Notes under the pieces: generated by a model
Told to the model about the DNA's origin: nothing
Databases searched by the model: none
Seen by the model: only the letters and a program-made list of their open reading frames with translations
DNA from: Methanolobus sp.
GTDB taxonomy: Archaea > Halobacteriota > Methanosarcinia > Methanosarcinales > Methanosarcinaceae
DNA length: 64,000 bases
Reading direction: 5' to 3'
Assembly: GCF_016278385.1 (NCBI RefSeq)
Contig: NZ_JADQBY010000020.1
Location: 38,793 to 102,792, forward strand
Translations under genes and position numbers: made by a program
In this document: positions 34,072-43,377 of the stretch, piece after piece
Layout of the letters: each line of letters begins with the position of its first letter
Position numbering within the stretch: position 1 is the first letter of the stretch

Positions 34072-36084
34072 ATGGCAGTAGAAAATCTAGCATTCTTAAT
34101 ACCACTCCTGCCTGCACTGGCCTTTGTGCTGACCTTCTTCCTCGGGAAGAAACTGCCCACCGGCGGTGCCATAATTCCAATAGCAGCTATTGCGACATCA
34201 TTTATCATATCACTATTAATTACATTGAACCTGCTTGCAAACCCTGAAGAAGTTGTACACTATTCATACAGCTGGTTCGCCATGCTCAACATAGGTATAC
34301 TTATTGACCCTCTTGCAGCTGTTATGCTTACAATGGTCACATTAGTAAGTCTGCTTATCCACATCTATTCAACAGGTTACATGTCACACGACAAGGCACC
34401 TTCCAGGTACTTTGCCGAAACAGCATTGTTCACAGCTTCAATGCTTGGTCTGATCCTTTCAGACAACATCCTCCAGCTCTTTATTTGCTGGGAACTTGTG
34501 GGTGTTTGTTCATATCTGCTTATCGGATTCTGGTTCCATAAGCCATCCGCAGCATCTGCTGCAAAGAAGGCTTTCCTGACAACCAGAATTGGTGACGTGA
34601 TGTTCCTTACAGGAATAGTTGTCCTATTCGCAGACCTTTACAAAATGTTCAATGGTGTCATTCCTGATGGTGTTTACATACTCAGGTTCGATGAGATATT
34701 TGCTCATATTCCGGAACTTGCAGCACTGAATTCAAATATTTTAGGAATGGAAATCAGCCACATCACACTGATAACACTCCTGTTCTTCGGTGGTGCTGTT
34801 GGTAAGTCAGGTCAGTTCCCACTTCATGTGTGGCTTCCTGATGCAATGGAAGGTCCAACAACCGTTTCAGCTCTCATACACGCAGCAACAATGGTTACAG
34901 CCGGTGTCTATCTGGTTGCAAGAACATTCCCAATGTTCATCGCAGCTCCTAGTTCACTCATGGTAGTAGCATATCTTGGTGCATTCACTGCATTATTTGC
35001 AGGAACAATGGGTATCGTTATGAACGACCTTAAACGTGTACTCGCATACTCCACAATCAGCCAGCTCGGTTACATGATGCTTGGTCTTGGTGTAGGTGCA
35101 GCTGTTGGTGCTGAAGCAGTTGGTTTTTCAATATTCCACCTGATCAACCACGCATTCTTCAAGGCTCTTCTTTTCCTGTGTGCAGGCAGCGTAATCCATG
35201 CAGTAGGTACACATGATATGAGACAGCTTGGAGGCGTTGCAAAGGTAATGCCAATAACGGCAGCAACAATGATCATTGCGTCCCTGGCACTCACTGGAAT
35301 GGGTATTCCTGGAACAGTGATCGGAACCAGTGGTTTCTTCAGTAAGGATGCGATCATCGCGAGCGCATACCTTTTCGGGGAAACAACCGGATCATGGATA
35401 CCATACGCATTCTCAATTGCTGCAGCTCTGCTGACTTCCTTGTACATTTTTAGGCTTATCTTCATGACATTCTACGGAAAGCCACGTACAGATTATGGCG
35501 GTCATGAGTCCCCTGCATCAATGACAATCCCACTATCAATACTTGCATTGTTCGCACTGCTCTTCGGTGGACTTACATCAAAGACATTCAACACTTTTGT
35601 AAGTGAAACATTTGTGAACAATTTCGTGAACATGGATATTTCAAGCCTTGCAACACTTGGTGGCTATCACCTTGCAGAACATGCAGGACATGAGCCAATG
35701 CTCATACTCTGGATGCCACTTATCGTAGCACTTGCAGGTCTTGTCATTGCTTACCTTGTATACGGACTGAAGATTGTCAACATGGACAGCCTTGTTTCAA
35801 GAAACAACCCAATTTACAAACTCCTGTACAACAGGTACTACCAGAACTCTCTGTTCACCAACTTTTTCTCAGTCAAGGTCATCTACGAAGGATTTGCCTT
35901 TGCAGGACGCGCCGTTGACAGAGGATTTGATTGGATGGTTAACTGGTTTAGCAACCTTACACTGGAAGCCGGTGAATCACTGCGCCAGTTCCAGACAGGA
36001 AAAGTACAGAACTATGCCACTGCAGTAATAACCGGAGTAAGTCTGCTGGTTATTCTTGTTAAAGTGGTAATGGAGGTACTCTGA
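34072..36084 (+). CDS. fpoL: F420H2 dehydrogenase subunit FpoL
   Basis: The NuoL/ND5-like antiporter-type subunit, about 670 residues. ICWELVGVCSYLLIGFW, GKSGQFPLHVWLPDAMEGPTT-type and LKRVLAYSTISQLGYMMLG stretches are present, and the C-terminus continues as the long lateral helix. It is one of three proton-translocating subunits. The ATG at 34072 is preceded by GAGGTGG; a GTG nine bases earlier is part of that signal. Confidence 0.96.
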   Translation: MAVENLAFLIPLLPALAFVLTFFLGKKLPTGGAIIPIAAIATSFIISLLITLNLLANPEEVVHYSYSWFAMLNIGILIDPLAAVMLTMVTLVSLLIHIYSTGYMSHDKAPSRYFAETALFTASMLGLILSDNILQLFICWELVGVCSYLLIGFWFHKPSAASAAKKAFLTTRIGDVMFLTGIVVLFADLYKMFNGVIPDGVYILRFDEIFAHIPELAALNSNILGMEISHITLITLLFFGGAVGKSGQFPLHVWLPDAMEGPTTVSALIHAATMVTAGVYLVARTFPMFIAAPSSLMVVAYLGAFTALFAGTMGIVMNDLKRVLAYSTISQLGYMMLGLGVGAAVGAEAVGFSIFHLINHAFFKALLFLCAGSVIHAVGTHDMRQLGGVAKVMPITAATMIIASLALTGMGIPGTVIGTSGFFSKDAIIASAYLFGETTGSWIPYAFSIAAALLTSLYIFRLIFMTFYGKPRTDYGGHESPASMTIPLSILALFALLFGGLTSKTFNTFVSETFVNNFVNMDISSLATLGGYHLAEHAGHEPMLILWMPLIVALAGLVIAYLVYGLKIVNMDSLVSRNNPIYKLLYNRYYQNSLFTNFFSVKVIYEGFAFAGRAVDRGFDWMVNWFSNLTLEAGESLRQFQTGKVQNYATAVITGVSLLVILVKVVMEVL

Positions 36085-37571
36085 TGATGCCGATATTATC
36101 TATGGTCGTGCTGATACCTCTGATATTTGCAGCACTTGCGTTATTTACAAAAACAAAAGAACAGGCAAGAGCAATTGCCCTTGCGGGTACTGTTATCGTA
36201 CTGTTACTTACAGTATACATGTACTTTAACTTCGATAGCACTATAGCAGACAACCAGTTCGAGGAACTTGCACAGTGGGTGCCTTCCCTTGGGATTAACT
36301 ACCACCTCGGTGTTGACGGAATCTCAATGCCATTGATACTTCTCAATGCTATTGTCCTTCCACTGCTCGTTATGTTCACCTGGAACGACGAGAGAAAATC
36401 ACCTAACAAGTTCTACGCACTTATACTCGCAACAGAAGGTGCAGTCATTGGTGTATTCACATCACTGGACTTCTTCCTGTTCTACATATTCTGGGAACTT
36501 ACACTCATACCGCTCTTCTTTATGGTGAGCATATGGGGTGGACCCAACAAACACCACGCAGCAATTAAGTTCTTCATATACACCCACGTAGCTTCTCTTG
36601 TGATGCTGCTCGGTATATTCGGACTTTATTTCGCAGCATGGGATATGACAGGAACTCCTACATTGGACATACCAACACTTATTGGCCAGTTCCAGTACAT
36701 TGAATCCGGAATTGCAAAGGATATGATATTCCTTGCACTGCTCTTTGGTTTCATTGTCAAGATACCAAGTTTCCCGTTTCATTCATGGCTTCCGGATGCA
36801 TATACTGAGGCACCAACTGCCGGCAGTGTACTCTTTGTCATGCTCAAGATCGGTGGATATGGTCTCTTTAAGGTCATGCTTCCAATGTTGCCATTCACAG
36901 CGTCACCAAACCTGATGATTACGATCATGGCAGTTCTTGGTTCTGTAAGTATACTCTACGGTGCCTTCCTTGCACTCTCACAGAAGGACCTCAAGAGAAT
37001 GGTTGCATACTCCAGTATTAGCCACATGGGATACGTAACGCTCGGAGCAGCCGGTCTGGTATCACTCTCCGTTTCCGGAGCAATGTTCCAGCAGTTCTCA
37101 CACGGACTTATCATGAGTATTATGTTCATGTCATGTGGAGTAATCAACAGTACAACCGGCACAAGGATCATCAATGATCTCGGAGGCCTTGCAAAGAAGA
37201 TGCCAAAACTGGCAGTCATAATGGTATTTACCTTCATGGCATCCCTCGGTCTTCCGGGACTCACCGGTTTCATTGCGGAAGTCTCAGTGCTTGCAGGAAG
37301 TTTCATAAACCTCCCTGCATACGTAATAGTTGCACTGTCAGCTATCGTAATAACAGCAGCATATCACCTGTGGGCTCTCCAGAGGGCAATGTTTGGTGTT
37401 TTCAATGAGAAACTCGGTACAGTCGTTGATATTAATGGTTACCAGACATTTTCAATGGGGATCATTGCGATACTTATACTGTACTTCGGACTTAATCCAA
37501 GCCCGGTGTTTGATATGATGTTGACGAATTCAGAACATATAATCAGCCTTATGGCTGTCATGGGGGTATAA
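36084..37571 (+). CDS. fpoM: F420H2 dehydrogenase subunit FpoM
   Basis: A 495-residue NuoM/ND4-like antiporter-type membrane subunit. Signatures include YIFWELTLIPLFFM, VKIPSFPFHSWLPDAYTEA and LKRMVAYSSISHMGYVTLG with the conserved Lys and Glu of the proton channel. It overlaps fpoL by one base. Confidence 0.96.
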   Translation: MMPILSMVVLIPLIFAALALFTKTKEQARAIALAGTVIVLLLTVYMYFNFDSTIADNQFEELAQWVPSLGINYHLGVDGISMPLILLNAIVLPLLVMFTWNDERKSPNKFYALILATEGAVIGVFTSLDFFLFYIFWELTLIPLFFMVSIWGGPNKHHAAIKFFIYTHVASLVMLLGIFGLYFAAWDMTGTPTLDIPTLIGQFQYIESGIAKDMIFLALLFGFIVKIPSFPFHSWLPDAYTEAPTAGSVLFVMLKIGGYGLFKVMLPMLPFTASPNLMITIMAVLGSVSILYGAFLALSQKDLKRMVAYSSISHMGYVTLGAAGLVSLSVSGAMFQQFSHGLIMSIMFMSCGVINSTTGTRIINDLGGLAKKMPKLAVIMVFTFMASLGLPGLTGFIAEVSVLAGSFINLPAYVIVALSAIVITAAYHLWALQRAMFGVFNEKLGTVVDINGYQTFSMGIIAILILYFGLNPSPVFDMMLTNSEHIISLMAVMGV

Positions 37572-37574
37572 GGA

Positions 37575-39026
37575 ATGGATATGATGTTATTTGCACCTGA
37601 ACTTACCCTTGTGCTCACAGGGCTGGCAGTAATACTAATCGGATTGTTCATACCGACAGACTCAAAGAAGATCCTTGGTTATCTGGCATCTCTCGGTGTC
37701 ATAGTTGCCCTGTTCTTAACAGTCGCAAGTCTGGGGACCGAAGCAACAGCATTCAATGACACGGTATCAATAGATGCCCTGTCACAGTTCTTCAAGATAG
37801 TGTTCCTCGTGGTCGCATTACTCTTTACGATTTCAGGTATCAAGTACACTGAAGGCAACAGTCACACAGAGGAGTTCTTCGCACTCGGATTATTCGCAAC
37901 AATTGGTATGATGTTCGTTGCATCTGCAAACGATCTCATGGTACTCTTTGTTGCATTCGAACTTGCAAGTATTGCAACTTATGCGCTCGCAGGTTTTGAG
38001 AAGAAGAACCCCAAGTCACTGGAAGCTGCCATGAAGTACTTCATCATAGGCTCACTTTCAGCAGCTCTTATGCTCCTCGGTATATCTTACCTGTACGGGG
38101 CAACAGGTACAACCAGCATTCCGGGAATCGCAGCCAACTCAGCTGTACTTGCATCAAGCCCAATGGGAATTGTTGCAGTGGTTCTCCTGATTGCAGGATT
38201 TGGTTTCAAGATCGCTCTTGTACCATTCCACATGTGGGCACCTGACACATACCAGGGTGCACCTTCAGTAGTATCCGCACTACTTGCAGCCGGTTCAAAG
38301 AAGATGGGTATCGTAGCAGCACTCAAGGTATTCGTGGTTGCACTCATTGCCCTTAAGGCAGACTGGCAGATTGCTTTTGCAATACTTGCAGTTGTCACAA
38401 TGACATACGGTAACGTTGTAGCTCTTAACCAGACAAGTGTAAAGAGAATGCTTGCATACTCCTCACTTGCACAGGCAGGTTACATCACAATGGCATTTGT
38501 GGTACTCACTCCTCTGGCTCTTGGTGGAGGTATATTCTATGCACTGTCACATGGTTTCATGAAGGCAGGAGCTTTCATTGCAACTGCAGCTGTTACATAC
38601 ATGGTACTTTCAGAGAACAAGGATTCAACTGACCCTGACCACATTGATAACTTCAGAGGATTGGGTAAGAGAATGCCAATAACTGCTCTTTGTCTGACAG
38701 TGTTCGTATTTGCACTGGCAGGTATCCCGCTTACAGCAGGTTACATGAGCAAGTTCATTTTGTTCTCATCAACCATCCAGGCAGGATTTGTGTGGCTTGC
38801 AGTGATTGCAATACTTAACAGTGCAATCTCACTATACTACTATGCAAAAATCGTCAAATACATGTACTTCCTTCCAACTGACGGTGAAAAGATATCTGAA
38901 CCGTTCCCATACACTGTTGCAATGATAATTGCAGTAATTGGTGTACTTGTGATTGGTTTCTGGTCTGAACCATTTGTCTACTGGGCAATGGAAGCAGCAA
39001 AAGTACTGATTCCTGGAGGTATGTAA
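37575..39026 (+). CDS. fpoN: F420H2 dehydrogenase subunit FpoN
   Basis: A 483-residue NuoN/ND2-like antiporter-type subunit. FVAFELASIATYALAGF, FKIALVPFHMWAPDTYQGAP and VKRMLAYSSLAQAGYITM are the family motifs. It is the third proton-translocating membrane subunit. Two bases separate it from fpoO. Confidence 0.96.
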   Translation: MDMMLFAPELTLVLTGLAVILIGLFIPTDSKKILGYLASLGVIVALFLTVASLGTEATAFNDTVSIDALSQFFKIVFLVVALLFTISGIKYTEGNSHTEEFFALGLFATIGMMFVASANDLMVLFVAFELASIATYALAGFEKKNPKSLEAAMKYFIIGSLSAALMLLGISYLYGATGTTSIPGIAANSAVLASSPMGIVAVVLLIAGFGFKIALVPFHMWAPDTYQGAPSVVSALLAAGSKKMGIVAALKVFVVALIALKADWQIAFAILAVVTMTYGNVVALNQTSVKRMLAYSSLAQAGYITMAFVVLTPLALGGGIFYALSHGFMKAGAFIATAAVTYMVLSENKDSTDPDHIDNFRGLGKRMPITALCLTVFVFALAGIPLTAGYMSKFILFSSTIQAGFVWLAVIAILNSAISLYYYAKIVKYMYFLPTDGEKISEPFPYTVAMIIAVIGVLVIGFWSEPFVYWAMEAAKVLIPGGM

Positions 39027-39027
39027 A

Positions 39028-39390
39028 ATGACAGATTGTGATCTTTGTGGAGTTGGAATCCCAACAGTTGTTCCTGTAAGGGTATTAAAACCAAAGTACG
39101 CACATTCCTATCCACATGGAATGTGGCAGGGACTTTGTGAAGGATGCCTTAATGCCGGAAAGAAAACCCATGACGCACAGGCCGAATCCCCAAGCTGCGG
39201 AGCAGCTGGTAAATGTGAATTATGTGGTGCTATCGCACAGTTATATGATGTCACAATCAGCAGACCTTCATTTTCAAAGGGTGCTGAGGAAGACACAGTA
39301 CAGCTCTGCAAGAAGTGCCTTGTTTCAATAAGCGAGTCACATGAATCATGGGAACAGCAAAAGGCTGAAGACGAACACGCACATCATTAA
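39028..39390 (+). CDS. fpoO: F420H2 dehydrogenase subunit FpoO
   Basis: A 120-residue soluble protein with CDLC, CEGC, CELC and CKKC pairs, ending in a His/Asp-rich tail (EDEHAHH). FpoO is specific to the methanogen complex and has no NDH-1 counterpart; in Methanosarcina it is described as an Fe-S-type subunit, although the pattern here could equally hold zinc. It closes the operon and is followed by a terminator. Confidence 0.9.
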   Translation: MTDCDLCGVGIPTVVPVRVLKPKYAHSYPHGMWQGLCEGCLNAGKKTHDAQAESPSCGAAGKCELCGAIAQLYDVTISRPSFSKGAEEDTVQLCKKCLVSISESHESWEQQKAEDEHAHH

Positions 39391-39404
39391 GTATTAAAAT
39401 AGAA

Positions 39405-39437
39405 GACCGGTCTGTCCGGTCCTTTTATTTCTTTTTT
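39405..39437 (+). terminator. Intrinsic-type terminator of the fpo operon
   Basis: GACCGG and CCGGTC form a 6-bp GC-rich stem over a 5-base loop, followed by T-rich sequence ending in a run of six T's. It starts 15 bases after the fpoO stop. Confidence 0.75.
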
Positions 39438-39463
39438 GGATTAATTCGCTTTTTTTCTGGATA

Positions 39464-40756
39464 TCAGTAAAATAGCAGATCTGCTATACCTGTCAGCATT
39501 AAACAGGTAATCCCCATTACAACTCCACCCATTGTATAACTTCTCAGAACCTCGGAAGTTTCCAGTTCAGCCAGATCCTTGTATATCCAGAAGAACGGGT
39601 CATTGAAATGTGAAATAAGGAACGTTCCCGATGCCATGGAAAAGAGCACAATGACCGGTGGTAATCCAAGGACAGGTATAAGAGGTATCACAATTGATGG
39701 TGCCACCAGCATGGTAACCACACGGGAACCCTGAACGCTCTGTATGGCAACGGCAATGAGGAATGGAACAAGGATTGAAGGCAAAGGTAGTCCTGAAAGA
39801 AGGCTTCCAATTTCCTGTCCTGCTCCTGTCATGGCAAGGGTGGCACCAAGTGCACCTCCTCCACACATATCCAGAATGACAACACCACTTCTTTTGATAG
39901 CTTTTTCAATCCATTCTTTAACAACATCAGGACTGTATTGTCTGTATGCAAACAAAATAGCCATAATAACTCCGATGAGCAGGGCCATGTTTGGCTCTCC
40001 CAGAACATCAAATAATGCTATATTTGTGAATACGTCAGCAAGAACAAATGCAACAGAAAATCCGATTGGTGTGTAGGCTGCAAGTCTTCCGGAATTAACC
40101 GGGTCATTGGAAGCCGTTTCATCAATTCTGTATTCTAATATGTTTTCATCCCTGTTTCCAAAACGGCAGAACTTTGTAGCGTAAAAGTAGCCCGCCATAG
40201 AAACAATGAATGCAAGCAAAATCCCTGGCATTAATATGTCGCTTTTACTGATTCCAAGTTCTGTCACTGCTGAATAGACCACCGGCGATGGATAAACAAG
40301 GTTGTATGATGCCAGTGTTCCGAAAACAAGGGTTGATGCAGTGAGTACTTTTGGAAAATCCTGCTTGATCCTTATTTCTTTTGCCACAGGAATAAATATT
40401 ACATAAGCAAGGATGCAGCACATGAGTGGTACTGCAAAGATAAATCCCAGGATATTAAGTCCGAACAATGGCTTTCTGGATATCGTAATGACATCAGCTG
40501 CAATGAGTTTTGCCCCACCTGTCCTGTGCAGTATAATCCCGATTGTGCTACCTGCAGCGATGATTATAGCAAAATGAGAAAATACCCTACCCATTCCAGT
40601 TGTAATTGCATCGATGGTCGTTGATGCTTCACCTGCAAGAATGCCTGTGAAAACAGATGTTAAAATAAGACCTAAAAAAGGATGTATCCTCAACCTTGCG
40701 GTAAAGAACAGAATGATTAGCAGTGAAAATACAAAAATAATTATAGGGTGCATCAA
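39464..40756 (-). CDS. GntP-family permease
   Basis: A 430-residue membrane protein with about twelve hydrophobic segments. The pattern FLGLILTSVFTGILAG, SHFAIIIAAGSTIGIILHRTGGA, CGGGALGATLAMTGAGQEIG and ISHFNDPFFWI matches the gluconate:H+ symporter (GntP) family. Methanogens of this group do not use gluconate as far as I know, so another organic acid is more likely. It is convergent with fpo and stands alone. Confidence 0.85.
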   Translation of the reverse strand: MMHPIIIFVFSLLIILFFTARLRIHPFLGLILTSVFTGILAGEASTTIDAITTGMGRVFSHFAIIIAAGSTIGIILHRTGGAKLIAADVITISRKPLFGLNILGFIFAVPLMCCILAYVIFIPVAKEIRIKQDFPKVLTASTLVFGTLASYNLVYPSPVVYSAVTELGISKSDILMPGILLAFIVSMAGYFYATKFCRFGNRDENILEYRIDETASNDPVNSGRLAAYTPIGFSVAFVLADVFTNIALFDVLGEPNMALLIGVIMAILFAYRQYSPDVVKEWIEKAIKRSGVVILDMCGGGALGATLAMTGAGQEIGSLLSGLPLPSILVPFLIAVAIQSVQGSRVVTMLVAPSIVIPLIPVLGLPPVIVLFSMASGTFLISHFNDPFFWIYKDLAELETSEVLRSYTMGGVVMGITCLMLTGIADLLFY

Positions 40757-40819
40757 TATAAATCGGTTTTAGAGTGGTATAAACCTTACTCTACCTACTC
40801 CAAACCAATTAGATTATTT

Positions 40820-41425
40820 TTACTCTTCAACGTAAAGCAGGTAAAGGCAGCTGTTCTCTCTCATCTCCATGAATCCCTGGGTTTCGGAAATTCCTGCTTT
40901 TTCCAGTAATACCTTCTTCCATGATTCAGGAGGAAGTGCTATCTTTCCGGTATATGCTTTAGCTGCTATCTGAGCATACTGCAAAGGCTTTCCACCAATC
41001 TTGATTCTCTTTGCCACTTCTTTACGGTAGGTCTGGTGCATCATACATGCACTGTGTGCAGCAGAAGGCTGTATAGTGTGGTTGTAGTGGTCAGTTGCTT
41101 CCATGTGTACTGGATTGAAGTTTCCAATACGTTTGATGTATTCCCTAATTGCCTTGGAAAAAGGACATACATTGGTGACAAATCCAAATTTGCTGATCTG
41201 TCCGATGCTTTCAAATGATGATAATACGGATTCACCATTTACAACTGCATTTGTGAAGTCATCCCATGTCTTGTATTCCTCTTCAGGAACTGATTTTGCA
41301 AGTGACTCTGCCTGCCCGACCATATAATTTGTAAAACCTTCTACACCCTGTTTATCAGAAATATCCTCAAAGAAGAGGAATACTGATACATCAACAAAAG
41401 GATTAGACTCAATGTTTTCAGCCAT
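40820..41425 (-). CDS. Unrecognised Cys-containing protein, last gene of the che operon
   Basis: A 201-residue soluble protein. It is a paralogue of the next gene upstream (41438-42064); shared positions include VCP with RIG about 14 residues later, a DHYN segment, SA----CMMHQTYRKEVA, a KAYTGK segment and a C-terminal SCLYLLYV. The three conserved Cys and the His after the second could bind metal or heme. No named family is recognised. Position at the end of the chemotaxis operon suggests a signal-input role, which is inference. Confidence 0.7.
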   Translation of the reverse strand: MAENIESNPFVDVSVFLFFEDISDKQGVEGFTNYMVGQAESLAKSVPEEEYKTWDDFTNAVVNGESVLSSFESIGQISKFGFVTNVCPFSKAIREYIKRIGNFNPVHMEATDHYNHTIQPSAAHSACMMHQTYRKEVAKRIKIGGKPLQYAQIAAKAYTGKIALPPESWKKVLLEKAGISETQGFMEMRENSCLYLLYVEE

Positions 41426-41437
41426 GTGTGTTCACCC

Positions 41438-42064
41438 TCAATCAATTATCTCTTCACCTGCGCTCTTACCTTTCACAATGAGGGCAAAGACACAGGATGC
41501 ATTACGCAGTATGCTTTTAATGTGTCTTTCATCAACATTGATTCTGGAAAGGTTATCAGGTACCATTTTTACTTCACCGGTCATTCCTTTGTTTGCCAGT
41601 TGCAGGCATTCAAGTGCCTGTTTTGCAACAGTGATATTGTTTGCTGCAACTTCTCTGAATTTCTGGTGGGTTATGCAGTAATTTGAAACAGCAGAATCTC
41701 TGATACGGTTGTTGTAACTATCTGCTACATCAGTGTCAGAGTCTGGAATAGGTCCTATTCTGGAAATGTATCTTCCCATAGATGGTGCCATGGGGCATAC
41801 TTTCAAGGCATATACATAGCCGATGACATCCCCGTCTTTATCAGTGATTGCAAGATCTGTCTGAACATTGACATCTCCTTCAACTGTAAGGGATGTTCTT
41901 CCATCTTTCATTGCCACATTAAAAGCAGGCCATCCTACATATGCTTCTTTTCCCATCCTCTCAGCGTAGCTTTCACCTACGCGAAGCCAGTATTCAACGA
42001 CACCTTCTGTCCCTGCCTTGCTGACCATGTCATCAACAAGCGAGTATATTGCAATGTCCATCAT
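41438..42064 (-). CDS. Unrecognised Cys-containing protein, paralogue of the next gene
   Basis: A 208-residue soluble protein with CPMAPSMGRYISRIG, DSYNNRI, SNYCITHQKFREVA and SCVFALIVKG, all matching the downstream paralogue. The N-terminal half of the pair is more divergent, except for a W-F/N-A-V/A segment. The repeated CP and CxxHQ positions point to a shared ligand or cofactor. It lies 12 bases upstream of its paralogue and follows the 42174 gene after about 109 bases. Confidence 0.7.
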   Translation of the reverse strand: MMDIAIYSLVDDMVSKAGTEGVVEYWLRVGESYAERMGKEAYVGWPAFNVAMKDGRTSLTVEGDVNVQTDLAITDKDGDVIGYVYALKVCPMAPSMGRYISRIGPIPDSDTDVADSYNNRIRDSAVSNYCITHQKFREVAANNITVAKQALECLQLANKGMTGEVKMVPDNLSRINVDERHIKSILRNASCVFALIVKGKSAGEEIID

Positions 42065-42173
42065 GATTATAGGTCTCCTTTATCATCTCAAGCTTAATTT
42101 GTATTTCTACAACATTTATATATTAATTATCGTGATAGTTTTTATTCTTTACCATTGAATACATTAAAATATA

Positions 42174-42695
42174 TTAAAGTGTGCTTATTTTAATCCATTT
42201 CAACTCAGAATTATCAGGATACAACTGTTCTGTGGTTGTGTTGTCCTCATCAATTATCTGCATAGCTTCTTCTTCGGATTTCACATTCATTTCAAAGGGA
42301 CTTTCTCCTGCAACGTCATACCTGAGAATAAGTTGTCCACTTTCCGCCATCATAAGTCTCACGTGATCATTGTCAAAAGAATTAATTCCAAGTTCGTGTC
42401 CTTTCTGGCTTTTTGCGGCCCATACAGTAATCTCAGTTTCTGCTGCATATGGAGCATTAATATATTCATTATTTAGCAACATTCTGTCTTCATTCGTTGA
42501 ATCAACATTCAGTTTCTCTTCAACAGAGTAAGATAAATCATCTGATGTGATGTCTCCTGATATGAATAGTCTAGTTCCTTCCGAATCATCGGTTGCTGTT
42601 TTTACAAGGGAATGCAACATCTTTGTGAATGTAGTTTCTTTGTTACGATCTTCTGTATTTGATCGTTCAAGATGCTGTGTCCATATATTTTTCAT
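42174..42695 (-). CDS. Unrecognised protein within the che operon
   Basis: A 173-residue acidic, hydrophilic protein without membrane segments or recognisable motifs. Its C-terminal third (EITVWAAKSQKGHELGINSF, then VRLMMAESGQLILRYDV) looks like a small beta-rich domain. A TTG start nine bases upstream is also possible. It lies 40 bases downstream of a cheC copy on the same strand. I see no resemblance to CheW. Confidence 0.6.
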   Translation of the reverse strand: MKNIWTQHLERSNTEDRNKETTFTKMLHSLVKTATDDSEGTRLFISGDITSDDLSYSVEEKLNVDSTNEDRMLLNNEYINAPYAAETEITVWAAKSQKGHELGINSFDNDHVRLMMAESGQLILRYDVAGESPFEMNVKSEEEAMQIIDEDNTTTEQLYPDNSELKWIKISTL

Positions 42696-42735
42696 AGAGT
42701 TCAACCGTCAAAGTTAATTATGTTATGAGGCAAAG

Positions 42736-43362
42736 TTATTCCAGCATATTGCAGATTGAACTTTGCATTTTATCAAGTGATTCTTCGTCTAATAAAAGAA
42801 ACATATCTCCATAGATAGTTCCGGCACCAACGTCTTTTTCAGATGAGTAGACCATGAACATCGTTTCAATATTCAATATTTTACTGGTTTTATTTCCCAT
42901 CTTGGCTGTTCCTCTGTCGAGTATATCTTTTATGTATCCAATGCTGATGTCAGGTACAGAATGCAGTATTTTCATACTCAAAAACGATGATAATGAATTA
43001 AGGTACGATCCTGCGATTATGTTCCCGGTTTCAAGAAGTGCTGATTCATAGAGATTTGGATTGTCATTATGTTCAAAACCCTGTAGCAACATGTTGCTGA
43101 GATAAACAGCGTTACCAAATTCAAACATCAGCATCACAAGACCATTAAGATCTCCATGAATAGGAACCATTATGCCTGTCATAGTTATCGATTCAGGTAT
43201 CATGTCAATGATTGCAGATGGTTCAAATAGCCGGGCATCAGATAAATTCAACTGGACTCTTTTTTCGATTAATTTAGACAGGGAAGTAGTTGCATTCCCC
43301 ATTCCAATACTTCCAATTTCCTTGAAAGCGTCAATTATAAAATTATCCAGTTCCTTTTCCAT
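42736..43362 (-). CDS. cheC: CheC-type phosphatase paralogue 1
   Basis: A 208-residue CheC-family protein. The family has two pseudo-symmetric catalytic helices with a D/S-xxx-E-xx-N pattern. Here the first reads DAFKEIGSIGMGNATTSL, where the catalytic Asn is Ser; the second, SALLETGNIIAGSYLNSL, is intact. CheC dephosphorylates CheY-P and binds CheD. With one site altered, activity should be lower or confined to one site. AGGAGA before the ATG at 43362 favours this start over the preceding TTG. Confidence 0.88.
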   Translation of the reverse strand: MEKELDNFIIDAFKEIGSIGMGNATTSLSKLIEKRVQLNLSDARLFEPSAIIDMIPESITMTGIMVPIHGDLNGLVMLMFEFGNAVYLSNMLLQGFEHNDNPNLYESALLETGNIIAGSYLNSLSSFLSMKILHSVPDISIGYIKDILDRGTAKMGNKTSKILNIETMFMVYSSEKDVGAGTIYGDMFLLLDEESLDKMQSSICNMLE

Positions 43363-43377
43363 CAAATCTCTCCTACA